A stretch of 7,587 nucleotides of DNA from positions 1-7,587 of the forward strand of contig CAZNQW010000191.1 of assembly GCA_964575225.1 (NCBI GenBank). The letters run 5' to 3'. The position numbers were made by a program, and so were the translations under genes. Source of the DNA: CAZNQW01 sp964575225. GTDB taxonomy: Bacteria > Chloroflexota > Anaerolineae > JAAYZQ01. This document shows, piece after piece, positions 1-6,550 of this stretch. Under the pieces are notes generated by a model. The model worked only from the letters and a program-made list of their open reading frames with translations, was not told where the DNA came from and did not search any database. Position 1 is the first letter of the stretch. The number at the start of each line of letters is the position of its first letter.

Positions 1-18
1 CCCCACCAACACCCTAGC

Positions 19-53
19 CTACACTCTTTCCCTACACGACGCTCTTCCGATCT
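19..53 (+). other. Illumina TruSeq adapter sequence left in the assembly
   Basis: These 35 bases match the 3' part of the Illumina universal/read 1 adapter exactly, from CTACACTCTTTCCC through to GCTCTTCCGATCT. The match stops at base 18: the bases further left do not continue into the P5 adapter sequence, so bases 1-18 are of unknown origin and may belong to another molecule or a primer. Genomic sequence can be trusted only from about base 54. The adapter also means this is a contig end, so the upstream neighbour of the iolN-like gene cannot be inferred. Confidence 0.97.
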
Positions 54-66
54 TAGCCGGGCAACC

Positions 67-196
67 GTGGCGGTGGGCCTGGCTGCCACCCAGTCGATGC
101 ACCGGCAAACACCGGTGCACCTATAGCCCACATCTGTGGGCCTCCCACCAGGGTGGGAACCGAATCAGGGCAATGGCCTGCCCAATGTGGGCAGGC
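67..196. repeat. Cluster of five inverted repeats in the leader of the iolN-like gene
   Basis: Five short hairpins follow each other in the leader. (1) 67-74 pairs with 82-89, with two G-U pairs. (2) TGCACCGG at 98-105 pairs perfectly with CCGGTGCA at 112-119. (3) GCCCACA at 126-132 pairs with TGTGGGC at 135-141 around a two-base (more realistically four-base) loop. (4) TCCCACC at 143-149 pairs with GGTGGGA at 152-158. (5) GCCTGCCCA at 176-184 pairs perfectly with TGGGCAGGC at 188-196. None is followed by a T-run, so they do not look like terminators. They could form a structured 5' leader RNA, or some could be operators: arm 2 contains the palindrome CACCGGTG. I do not recognise a known riboswitch class. 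The inverted repeats are directly visible; the function is open. Confidence 0.5.
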
Positions 197-215
197 TTGA
201 CCAAACATTATAAAA

Positions 216-221
216 AAGGAG
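216..221 (+). promoter_or_regulatory. Ribosome binding site deciding the iolN-like start
   Basis: AAGGAG lies six bases before the ATG at 228 but only three before the in-frame GTG at 225, so the ATG at 228 is the better start. The A/T-rich stretch at 207-217 resembles a -10 box but sits too close to the start codon to be convincing, and no -35 box lies at a proper distance. Confidence 0.75.
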
Positions 222-227
222 TTTGTG

Positions 228-1352
228 ATGGCAAAGAATAAAGTACCCGCAGGAATGTTGGCCACCAATGAGCCCGATCTGTTTTTCGAGGACAATACCG
301 TTGGCCGTGTGAAAAAAGAAGTCTGGGAGGCCAGTGACGCCGAAATCGATGCGATTCTGGCCGAGTATGGTGTGCCTTCGCCGGTAGAGTGGGGCAAACC
401 CGGTTCCTACATCCAAACCACCACCCGCTGGCAGGTGGAAGAAAACCGCAAGAAAAACGACATCGTTTTTATCCCCGTGGGCTGCACCGAGCTGCACGGC
501 GCCCACCTGCCCAGCGCCTCTGACACGCTGTACGTCAGCCAGATTGTAGAAGGCGTACGCCGCTACACCGAAAAGAAGGGGGCCGCCTGCAACCTGGCCC
601 TGCCGCCCCTCAACTATGGCTCGCACCCCTATCACCACGTCGGGATGCCCGGCACCGTTCCAATCCGCGAAAACGTAGCCAAAGAGTTCATGATCGACGT
701 CATGCTGGGATTGTGGAACGATGGGTTCCGCAAGCAGATCATCATCAACAACCACGGCCATCTGTGGATGCTCGAATCGGCCATCCAGCAGTTCCAGAAA
801 CGCTACCAGTTGCCCGGCATCTTTCGCGTGCTCGACTGGCACCGGGCGGTGCGCGAGTTCTTCCGCGTCACCGAAAAGGGCGGCAAATGGGACACCAACT
901 TTGTCCACGCCGACGAGAGCGAGACCTCCCTGGGCCTGCTGCTCCACCCCGAAATGGTGGACATGAGCTACGCCGTCGACACCGAAGGCAAGAGCTACCT
1001 GCCCGACGGCCATTTCGACAAATCGGTCGATCCTTTCAGCCGGCCCAGCCGCTGGTCCGAGGGTGAAGGCCACTTTGCCATCGAAATCGCAGCGACGCCC
1101 GAGGGTGTCGTTGGCATGGCTACCCACGGCGCGGCCGAAAAGGCCAAGCGACCGGTAGCCGCCATCCTCAAGTACCTGACCTTGGTCAACGACGAGATCC
1201 TGTCCGTCTTTCCGGCGGGCACGGTGCCGCCCGTGGAAGAGGTCACGCTGCGCACCATCGAGGACATGGAGCCCTACCTGCGCACGCCCCTGAGCGAGGG
1301 TTGGAAGACCGTCTACGCCCTGCCCAAGATCGGCCAGGATACCTCCTTCTAG
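228..1352 (+). CDS. iolN: Creatininase-family hydrolase, probable 3-dehydro-scyllo-inosose hydrolase (IolN)
   Basis: The product has 374 residues and belongs to the metal-dependent creatininase superfamily. Residues 84-99 hold the family's first metal motif (VGCTELHGAH...SD), with Glu88, His90 and Asp99 as likely ligands. NNHGH at 174-178 supplies His176, and HADESETS at 228-235 supplies the late acidic ligand, probably Glu231. The long N-terminal extension, the WEWGKPGS-like region near 55-60 (EWGKPGS) and the PDGHFDKSVDPF block at 259-270 resemble the inositol-catabolic branch rather than creatinine amidohydrolases. In Thermotoga maritima, IolN (TM0413) acts after two oxidations of myo-inositol and hydrolyses the diketone ring to 5-keto-L-gluconate. 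It is probably cytoplasmic, as no signal peptide is visible. The partner enzymes IolG, IolM and IolO are not in the window. The gene converges on the operon to its right. The family is firm; the exact substrate rests on recalled similarity. Confidence 0.8.
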   Translation: MAKNKVPAGMLATNEPDLFFEDNTVGRVKKEVWEASDAEIDAILAEYGVPSPVEWGKPGSYIQTTTRWQVEENRKKNDIVFIPVGCTELHGAHLPSASDTLYVSQIVEGVRRYTEKKGAACNLALPPLNYGSHPYHHVGMPGTVPIRENVAKEFMIDVMLGLWNDGFRKQIIINNHGHLWMLESAIQQFQKRYQLPGIFRVLDWHRAVREFFRVTEKGGKWDTNFVHADESETSLGLLLHPEMVDMSYAVDTEGKSYLPDGHFDKSVDPFSRPSRWSEGEGHFAIEIAATPEGVVGMATHGAAEKAKRPVAAILKYLTLVNDEILSVFPAGTVPPVEEVTLRTIEDMEPYLRTPLSEGWKTVYALPKIGQDTSF

Positions 1353-1373
1353 GTACGTCTGAAGCCTTCTTTT

Positions 1374-1412
1374 CCCCCTCTCTCTGAGCCGGTCAGAGAG
1401 AGGGGGATTTTT
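1374..1412 (+). terminator. Rho-independent terminator of the iolN-like gene
   Basis: A perfect 14-bp stem (1374-1387 with 1393-1406) closes a five-base GCCGG loop and is followed by ATTTTTGTT. It lies 21 bases after the stop codon of the iolN-like gene. There is no T-run on the minus-strand side (the flank there reads as A-rich), so it acts in the plus direction only. Confidence 0.93.
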
Positions 1413-1434
1413 GTTGGTCCGTCGCGAGGGGGCG

Positions 1435-1470
1435 AAAAAACCGGACGGGCTACAAAAAGCTCGTCCGGTT
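1435..1470 (-). terminator. Rho-independent terminator of the minus-strand operon
   Basis: Arms at 1439-1450 and 1459-1470 form a 12-bp stem with one G-U pair and an eight-base loop. On the minus strand the stem is followed by six T residues (A-run at 1435-1440). It lies 25 bases beyond the stop codon of the phosphofructokinase gene and marks the end of the five-gene operon. Confidence 0.92.
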
Positions 1471-1495
1471 CAAGATCCTGTACAGAAAAACGGCG

Positions 1496-2800
1496 TTAGC
1501 GGTCGGCTTGGGGCACGTAATCCGGAAGCTTTCTCTCGGCAAAGATAGGCGCCAACCGGGCAAAACGTTGCCGGCCGTTCACCAGCGGGATGCTGGGCCA
1601 GTTCTCGCCGATAAGGGGCAGGGCGTACCGCGTAAAGTCGTCGGTCACGTCCAGTCCACCGGGTGCCAACCACGACTGCGGGAAGCTGCGCTCCGAGTTG
1701 GCCACAAGGCCCAGCGGCGCCTTGTCGTAGCGCACATTGTAGAGCGGCCCCGGATCCCGTAGCAGCGTCGACATGTAGCCTGACCCCTCCTCAGCCGCGA
1801 GTTGGGCCGCCTTTTGGCCCACCCGGTAGGCCTCCTCCAGGTCCACCGTCGACGCATAGATCATATTGTGCCGCTGATCGGTGCCCGGGGCGTTGCCGCG
1901 GGCTGCCCCCTTGGCGGGCAATCCCCGTTCGTTCAGATAATTGACCACCACCCGCTCGACCGTCATCTTGCTCGACGAAAAGGTCGTGTGTCCGAACGAA
2001 TCCTTGACTTCGCCCAGACTGCCCACCGGAAAGCCCTCGCTGACCACCAGCAGGCACCGCCCTCGCTGCCGAACCATGTCGTTGACGGCGTCGGCCAACT
2101 CGTCCAACGTGCGGTGCGACTCGGTCATGGCGATCAACAACGGCATCTCGCGCTGGGGATCGGCCAGGCGCGCCGCCGCCGGGATAAAGCCGATCTTGCG
2201 GCCCATGGCCTGCATCACCAGCACAGGATCGGCCGGACAGGAACCGGCGTTCTCTTCGTTGGCATTCTGCGCCATCAGCGCCCAGTAGCGGGCCACACTG
2301 CCATAGCCCGGCGTGTGGTCGATGAGCTTGACCTCATCGGACGCGGTCACGTCGCCGCCCACATCGTTGTCGATGGTCTTGGGCACCCCCACAGCCACCA
2401 GATCCAGCCCGCGGGCCACCGCCAGTTCGGCCACCTTGTGGGCGGTATCCATGCTGTCGTTGCCGCCGTTGTAGAAAAAGGTGCCCACGTCGTGGGCCTT
2501 GAACACCTCGATCACCCGCTCGAAATCCTCGGCCTGGCTGGCTTTGAGCTTGTAGCGGCAGGTGCCGATGGCGCCTGCCGCCGGCGTCACGCTCAACAGG
2601 CCGATCTCCTCGTCAGTCTGGGCCGATAGGTCCAGAAGCTCTTCTTTTAAAACCCCCTCGATGCCATGAAAGCCGGCATACACCCGGCCAAACCGGTCGG
2701 GGTAGCTGCGGCAACCCTCTACCACGCCCCGCAGAGAGGCATTGATCACAGGCGTCGGCCCGCCGCTTTGGGCCACCACCACGTTCTTGGGTTTGCTCAT
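1496..2800 (-). CDS. pfp: PPi-type 6-phosphofructokinase
   Basis: The product has 434 residues from the chosen start. It is a phosphofructokinase-family enzyme that transfers phosphate to a sugar phosphate, classically fructose 6-phosphate to fructose 1,6-bisphosphate. SGGPTPVINASLRG at 12-25 is the N-terminal nucleotide/phosphate loop. GGNDSMDT at 112-119 has Asp116 (the residue after Asn115) where ATP-dependent enzymes have Gly, and PKTIDND at 140-146 carries Lys141; both are marks of diphosphate-dependent enzymes, which work reversibly. HTPGYGSVAR (162-171) and MGRKIGF (199-205) complete the substrate site. It is the last gene of the operon, 38 bases after gnd. Next to gnd it may also act on sedoheptulose 7-phosphate, as reported for some clostridial PPi-PFKs, but this is inference. 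The start at 2800 is preferred over 2806 and 2887 because of ribosome-binding-site spacing. Confidence 0.92.
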   Translation of the reverse strand: MSKPKNVVVAQSGGPTPVINASLRGVVEGCRSYPDRFGRVYAGFHGIEGVLKEELLDLSAQTDEEIGLLSVTPAAGAIGTCRYKLKASQAEDFERVIEVFKAHDVGTFFYNGGNDSMDTAHKVAELAVARGLDLVAVGVPKTIDNDVGGDVTASDEVKLIDHTPGYGSVARYWALMAQNANEENAGSCPADPVLVMQAMGRKIGFIPAAARLADPQREMPLLIAMTESHRTLDELADAVNDMVRQRGRCLLVVSEGFPVGSLGEVKDSFGHTTFSSSKMTVERVVVNYLNERGLPAKGAARGNAPGTDQRHNMIYASTVDLEEAYRVGQKAAQLAAEEGSGYMSTLLRDPGPLYNVRYDKAPLGLVANSERSFPQSWLAPGGLDVTDDFTRYALPLIGENWPSIPLVNGRQRFARLAPIFAERKLPDYVPQADR

Positions 2801-2806
2801 ACTCAT

Positions 2807-2813
2807 CCCCTTT
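2807..2813 (-). promoter_or_regulatory. Ribosome binding site deciding the pfp start
   Basis: On the minus strand AAAGGGG directly abuts an ATG at 2806 and stands six bases before a second in-frame ATG at 2800. The spacing favours the ATG at 2800. A longer reading frame back to 2887 would overlap the end of gnd and has no family-like sequence at its N-terminus. Confidence 0.7.
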
Positions 2814-2838
2814 CTACCCCCAAAAGGCCAGCACCCGA

Positions 2839-4293
2839 CTAGGCGGTATAGGTCGTCGCCGACGTACTGCCGCCGCGCCCCGTCCAATTGGTGTGATAGA
2901 ACTCGCCGCGCGGCTTGTCCACCCGCTCATAGGTGTGGGCGCCAAAGTAATCGCGCTGGGCCTGGAGAATGTTGGCCGACAGCCGGTCGGTTCGATAGCC
3001 ATCATAGTAGGCCAGCGCGCTGCTAAAGGCAGGCACCGGCACACCGTGGGTCACCGCCTGGGCAACTACCCGCCGCCAGGCCACCTGGCTGTCATCGATG
3101 GCTTTTTTGAAATAATCGGCCAGCAGCAGATTCGCCAGGTTGGGGTCGCGGTCAAAGGCTTTCTTAATCCACTCCAGGAACTGGGCGCGGATGATGCAGC
3201 CTTCGCGCCACAACAAGGCGATGCCGCCATAGTTCAGCTCCCAGCCATACTCCTTGGCGGCCATCTTGAGCAACTGGAACCCCTGGGCATAGGAGCAGAT
3301 CTTGCTGGCATAGAGCGCCTGGCGGATGTCCTCGATCAGCGCCTTCTTGTCCCCCTCATAGCGAGGATCGGGTCCCGCCAGGACCTTGCTGGCAGCCACC
3401 CGCTCCTCTTTGATGGCCGACATGAACCGGGCAAACACCGCTTCGGCGATGGTCGGCGCCGGCGTGCCCATATCCAGGGCGCTCTGGCTGGTCCACTTGC
3501 CGGTGCCCTTTTGACCGGCAGTGTCCAGGATCACGTCCACAATGGGCCGGCCTGTCTCCTCATCCACAAAGGCCAGGATCTCGCTGGTGATACCCACCAG
3601 GTAGCTGTCCAGCTCGCCCTTGTTCCACTCGGCAAACACCTCGGCCATCTCGGCAGGCTCCATTCCCAGCAGGTGTTTCATCAGGAAATAGGCCTCGGCG
3701 ATCATCTGCATGTCGCCATATTCGATGCCGTTATGCACCATTTTCACATAGTGCCCCGCTCCGTCGCGTCCCACCCAATCGCAGCAGGGCGTGCCATCGG
3801 CCACCTTGGCCGCGATGGCCTGAAAGATCGGCTTGACGTAGGGCCACGCCTCGGGCGTGCCGCCGGGCATGATGCTCGGTCCCAGCAGCGCCCCTTCCTC
3901 GCCCCCCGATACACCCGTGCCGATGTAGCGCAGGCCGCGGGCCTCCAGGTATCGGGTGCGGCGGATGGTATCGCCGAAAAAGCTGTTTCCGCCATCAATA
4001 ATGATATCGCCCTCGTCCAAGTAGGGGATCAGCAATTCGATGAAATCATCCACCGGCTGCCCGGCTTTGACCATCAACATCACCTTGCGCGGCAGGGCCA
4101 GCAATTCGCAGAACCCCTCGATGCTGTGCGCGCCGACAATGTTTTTACCCTTGGCGCGCCCCTCCAGAAACTGGTCGACCTTTTCCACCGTGCGATTGTA
4201 CGCCGCCACGGTGAACCCCTTGCTCTCCATGTTCAAAATCAGGTTCTCGCCCATTACAGCGAGTCCGATCACGCCGATGTCTGCCTTTTTCAT
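2839..4293 (-). CDS. gnd: 6-phosphogluconate dehydrogenase, decarboxylating (NADP type)
   Basis: The product has 484 residues, the usual length for the long, homodimeric form of this enzyme. It oxidises and decarboxylates 6-phosphogluconate to ribulose 5-phosphate, CO2 and NADPH in the oxidative pentose phosphate pathway. GLAVMGEN at 10-17 is the dinucleotide-binding loop, and NRT at 33-35 gives Arg34, which binds the 2'-phosphate and points to NADP. VSGGEEGA at 128-135 binds substrate. HYVKMVHNGIEYGDM at 181-195 contains catalytic Lys184, Asn188 and Glu191. Near the C-terminus, AQRDYFGAHTYER carries the Arg/His residues that reach into the neighbouring subunit. All key residues are present. 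The gene starts 25 bases after the LarA homologue's stop with a GAGGGAG ribosome binding site. The operon position implies that gluconate or 6-phosphogluconate is an intermediate of whatever the cluster degrades. Confidence 0.97.
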   Translation of the reverse strand: MKKADIGVIGLAVMGENLILNMESKGFTVAAYNRTVEKVDQFLEGRAKGKNIVGAHSIEGFCELLALPRKVMLMVKAGQPVDDFIELLIPYLDEGDIIIDGGNSFFGDTIRRTRYLEARGLRYIGTGVSGGEEGALLGPSIMPGGTPEAWPYVKPIFQAIAAKVADGTPCCDWVGRDGAGHYVKMVHNGIEYGDMQMIAEAYFLMKHLLGMEPAEMAEVFAEWNKGELDSYLVGITSEILAFVDEETGRPIVDVILDTAGQKGTGKWTSQSALDMGTPAPTIAEAVFARFMSAIKEERVAASKVLAGPDPRYEGDKKALIEDIRQALYASKICSYAQGFQLLKMAAKEYGWELNYGGIALLWREGCIIRAQFLEWIKKAFDRDPNLANLLLADYFKKAIDDSQVAWRRVVAQAVTHGVPVPAFSSALAYYDGYRTDRLSANILQAQRDYFGAHTYERVDKPRGEFYHTNWTGRGGSTSATTYTA

Positions 4294-4318
4294 GTCTCCC
4301 TCTCTTCCCTTTCTCGGG

Positions 4319-5599
4319 TTAGGATCGCGCCCGAACCCGGTACAGCAATTCTCCGGCCTTGGGCACCATCAGGATGCCCTCTGCCTCACGGCCCTGCCAT
4401 TCACTCAGATCGATGCTGGCGGGGTCCAGGTAGCCCAGGTTGACCCGCTCGCACCGTTCCCGCGGGATCGACGTGGCCAACGTCACCTGGATTCGGGGGC
4501 GTTCGATGCCGGTCTCGGCATCGTACTCGCCCATCCCCTTCAGGTGTGTCGAATGGGCCAGCACGCCCCACGGGTACCCCTTGAAGCGATCCCACTGCTT
4601 GGCGAAATAATCGCGCACGTGGTAGCCGATCTCGTCCAGCACCTTGCCGTGCGTATAAGAAATCTCGGTGATGTGCGGTGCATAGATGATCACCTCGCCG
4701 CCGTCGGCAATGGCCGGTTCCATCTTGTACATCCCTTTGGCCGCCGTCCACAGATCGTCGTACATGGTGGGCATCACTGAAAGCACGCGGCGGTACGGCT
4801 TGTCCACGTACAGCACGTGCAACTGGGACGACAGCCCCGCGGCTGCCTGCCAGGCCTCTTGGGGCGAACCCACGTACATCCCTGCCAATCCCTGATAGGT
4901 CACCACCAGGGCAAAGCAGAGGGTCGGCCGGTCGATCAGCGCCGCCGCCCGGTCGATGACGGCCCGCACCGGGGTGTGGGGTGTGCCGATCACCTCGTAG
5001 CTGGTGATGAGAGCCCCCAGCCAGTGGGTAAAGTTGGTCACTTCCGGGCCGCCAATCCCGGGGAAAAAGTACTTGTGGCCCCCCGAAAACCCCACCACCT
5101 CGTGGGGGAACACCGGCCCCAGGATGATCAACTGGTCATAGTCGGCCACCAACTTGTTGACCGTGACCGGCAGATCCTGCACCAACATGCCCTGCGACAG
5201 CTCGGCCACCTCCGCCTCGGGTATGACCCCCAACTGCATCAGGCTATCGGGTTGATCCCAGTGATGGTTGAACAGATGGACGCCCGCATAGGTGGTGGCC
5301 CGTTCCTCGGCGGTGATGCCCACCAGGCGGTTTAGCGCCTCGTCGCTCATAATGGGGTGCGTGCCCAAGGCCACCAGATAATCCAGCGCAGCCACCCGCC
5401 CCCACAGGTTCTCGTGAAACGCCCGAAACATCAGGGGCAGGGGCATGGTCCGCGTGCTATCGGGAATGATCACCAGCACCCGCCGGCCTTCCAGATCGAC
5501 CTGGGCAAAGGCCTGGGCCACCAACGCCCGCACCTCGTCAGAATTCAGGAACTGGGCCGTGCTGCCCTGGCTCACCAACAAGTCTTTTACTGGTTCCAT
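4319..5599 (-). CDS. LarA-family nickel-pincer racemase/epimerase, possible sugar-acid 2-epimerase
   Basis: The product has 426 residues, typical of LarA (lactate racemase). LarA enzymes use a nickel-pincer nucleotide bound to a lysine to move hydride at the alpha carbon of 2-hydroxy acids. DSTR at 47-50 is the N-terminal loop. GTHP at 79-82 gives His81. His166 and SGGHK (172-176, with Lys176) match the histidine and cofactor-anchoring lysine of LarA with identical spacing of 10, and His192 matches the metal-ligand histidine with identical spacing of 26. All catalytic residues thus appear present. Lactate itself is an unlikely substrate here: the neighbours are a mannonate-type reductase and gnd, and the family is known to include D-gluconate 2-epimerases. 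A D-mannonate/D-gluconate epimerase is the best guess. The cofactor synthesis genes larB, larC and larE are not in the window. An alternative start at 5614 overlaps the HAD stop as ATGA. Confidence 0.88.
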   Translation of the reverse strand: MEPVKDLLVSQGSTAQFLNSDEVRALVAQAFAQVDLEGRRVLVIIPDSTRTMPLPLMFRAFHENLWGRVAALDYLVALGTHPIMSDEALNRLVGITAEERATTYAGVHLFNHHWDQPDSLMQLGVIPEAEVAELSQGMLVQDLPVTVNKLVADYDQLIILGPVFPHEVVGFSGGHKYFFPGIGGPEVTNFTHWLGALITSYEVIGTPHTPVRAVIDRAAALIDRPTLCFALVVTYQGLAGMYVGSPQEAWQAAAGLSSQLHVLYVDKPYRRVLSVMPTMYDDLWTAAKGMYKMEPAIADGGEVIIYAPHITEISYTHGKVLDEIGYHVRDYFAKQWDRFKGYPWGVLAHSTHLKGMGEYDAETGIERPRIQVTLATSIPRERCERVNLGYLDPASIDLSEWQGREAEGILMVPKAGELLYRVRARS

Positions 5600-5603
5600 C
5601 TGT

Positions 5604-5609
5604 TCACCT
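5604..5609 (-). promoter_or_regulatory. Ribosome binding site deciding the LarA-homologue start
   Basis: On the minus strand AGGTGA stands four bases before the ATG at 5599. The earlier ATG at 5614 overlaps the TGA of the HAD gene by the common ATGA arrangement but has only a weak, too-close GGAAG before it. A TTG at 5623 is also in frame. The choice between 5599 and 5614 changes the protein by five residues only. Confidence 0.6.
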
Positions 5610-5610
5610 G

Positions 5611-6519
5611 TCATTTCTTCCAAGGCGGAGTTTCGGGCAACAGCTTTTCGAACTCGGCAATGAGCATCGCCTCATAGCCGCCCGCGTATTCGCCCGCCAG
5701 GAATTTGTGTACGGCTTCCTCGTAAAAGCGCTTCCACGACGCGTCTTCGGCGCCGGGATTGATGGGGTAGAACAGGGCGTTGTTGGCCCGCGCCGCATTC
5801 ATGTCCCCGGGGGCGTCGCCGATCATCAGCACATGGTCACTCGCATATTTGCCCGCCGTAGCCAACTTGAGGTGCTGGGCCTTGGTGCCCATCTCCTGCC
5901 CGGCGATGACCCGCACATAGCGGGCGATATCGTGCTCTTCCCACTCTCGCGTCAGCGCCTCCAGGGGCGTGGCCGATACGACGATCATGTCGGCCTTGTC
6001 GGCCAGAAAGGCCAGGCTCTCGCGCACGTAGGGGAAAGGAGGCACCCCATACACCATGTCGGTGATCGACTGGTTGACGCCTTCGGTCCAGGCCCAGGCC
6101 GTCGCCAGCTCGGCAGGCAGTTCCTCCTCAGGCCGGGCTGCCATAAAGGCCTGGAGTCCGTCGTTGCTCTTGGCAAAGGCCGGGTCGGCAATGAACTCGC
6201 GCAACAGCGGCGCCTCGGGGGGAGTCAGGTGGCGGGCCTGCACCTCGGGCCGCTCTCGCAATAGATCAAAGACCATCACCAAGGCGGGCCAGCGATTGAT
6301 CCCGCGCCACTTGGAATAGAGATTGACAAACTCGGCCGCCTCGCGGGCATATTTGGACACCGCCTGCAGGTTCCAATGCTTGATAATATTGGGCGCAAAG
6401 CACTCTTTGTGTTTGATCTCCATCGTATCGAACGCACAGCCGTCCGAATCGATGCCGATGAAAAAGTCGTGTTCGGGTTTCAGATCGGCCAGGACTTGAG
6501 CTGCTTGTGGATATTCCAT
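5611..6519 (-). CDS. HAD-superfamily hydrolase (probable phosphatase)
   Basis: The product has 302 residues with the four HAD motifs in order: motif I DSDGCAF at 24-30 (nucleophile Asp24, acid/base Asp26), motif II Ser182 in VVSATP, a motif III lysine at about 213 or 218, and motif IV GDAPGDM at 234-240 (Asp235, Asp239). The roughly 150 residues between motifs I and II form a large C1-type cap, which usually selects a small phosphorylated substrate. No membrane segment or signal peptide is visible, so it is probably cytoplasmic. The start at 6519 has AAGGAGG seven bases upstream; the reading frame extended to 6669 runs into the SDR gene and lacks family sequence. It sits between the SDR gene (31-base gap) and the LarA homologue. 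The substrate is not known; a sugar or inositol phosphate would suit the context, but that is inference. Confidence 0.85.
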   Translation of the reverse strand: MEYPQAAQVLADLKPEHDFFIGIDSDGCAFDTMEIKHKECFAPNIIKHWNLQAVSKYAREAAEFVNLYSKWRGINRWPALVMVFDLLRERPEVQARHLTPPEAPLLREFIADPAFAKSNDGLQAFMAARPEEELPAELATAWAWTEGVNQSITDMVYGVPPFPYVRESLAFLADKADMIVVSATPLEALTREWEEHDIARYVRVIAGQEMGTKAQHLKLATAGKYASDHVLMIGDAPGDMNAARANNALFYPINPGAEDASWKRFYEEAVHKFLAGEYAGGYEAMLIAEFEKLLPETPPWKK

Positions 6520-6526
6520 GAGTCTT

Positions 6527-6533
6527 CCTCCTT
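6527..6533 (-). promoter_or_regulatory. Ribosome binding site of the HAD hydrolase gene
   Basis: On the minus strand AAGGAGG stands seven bases before the ATG at 6519, a near-ideal site. It fixes the start well inside the longer open frame that extends to 6669. Confidence 0.85.
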
Positions 6534-6550
6534 GTACGAATGCTCGGGTA

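Noticed and set aside
197..214. TTGACC at 197-202 with TATAAA at 209-214 as a promoter for the iolN-like gene
   Set aside because: The two boxes are only six bases apart instead of about 17, and the -10-like box lies almost on the ribosome binding site.
165..1127. Minus-strand open frame of 320 codons opposite the iolN-like gene
   Set aside because: It overlaps almost the whole 5' part of a well-supported gene and its leader; there is no ribosome binding site or recognisable motif.
1802..2629. Plus-strand open frame of 275 codons antisense to pfp
   Set aside because: It lies wholly within a firmly identified gene on the other strand, and its His/Arg-rich composition is that of a shadow frame.
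2893..4443. Long plus-strand open frame of 516 codons antisense to gnd
   Set aside because: It mirrors the gnd coding frame, has no ribosome binding site and no family-like sequence, and its His/Gln/Leu/Gly-rich composition is typical of antisense frames in GC-rich genes.
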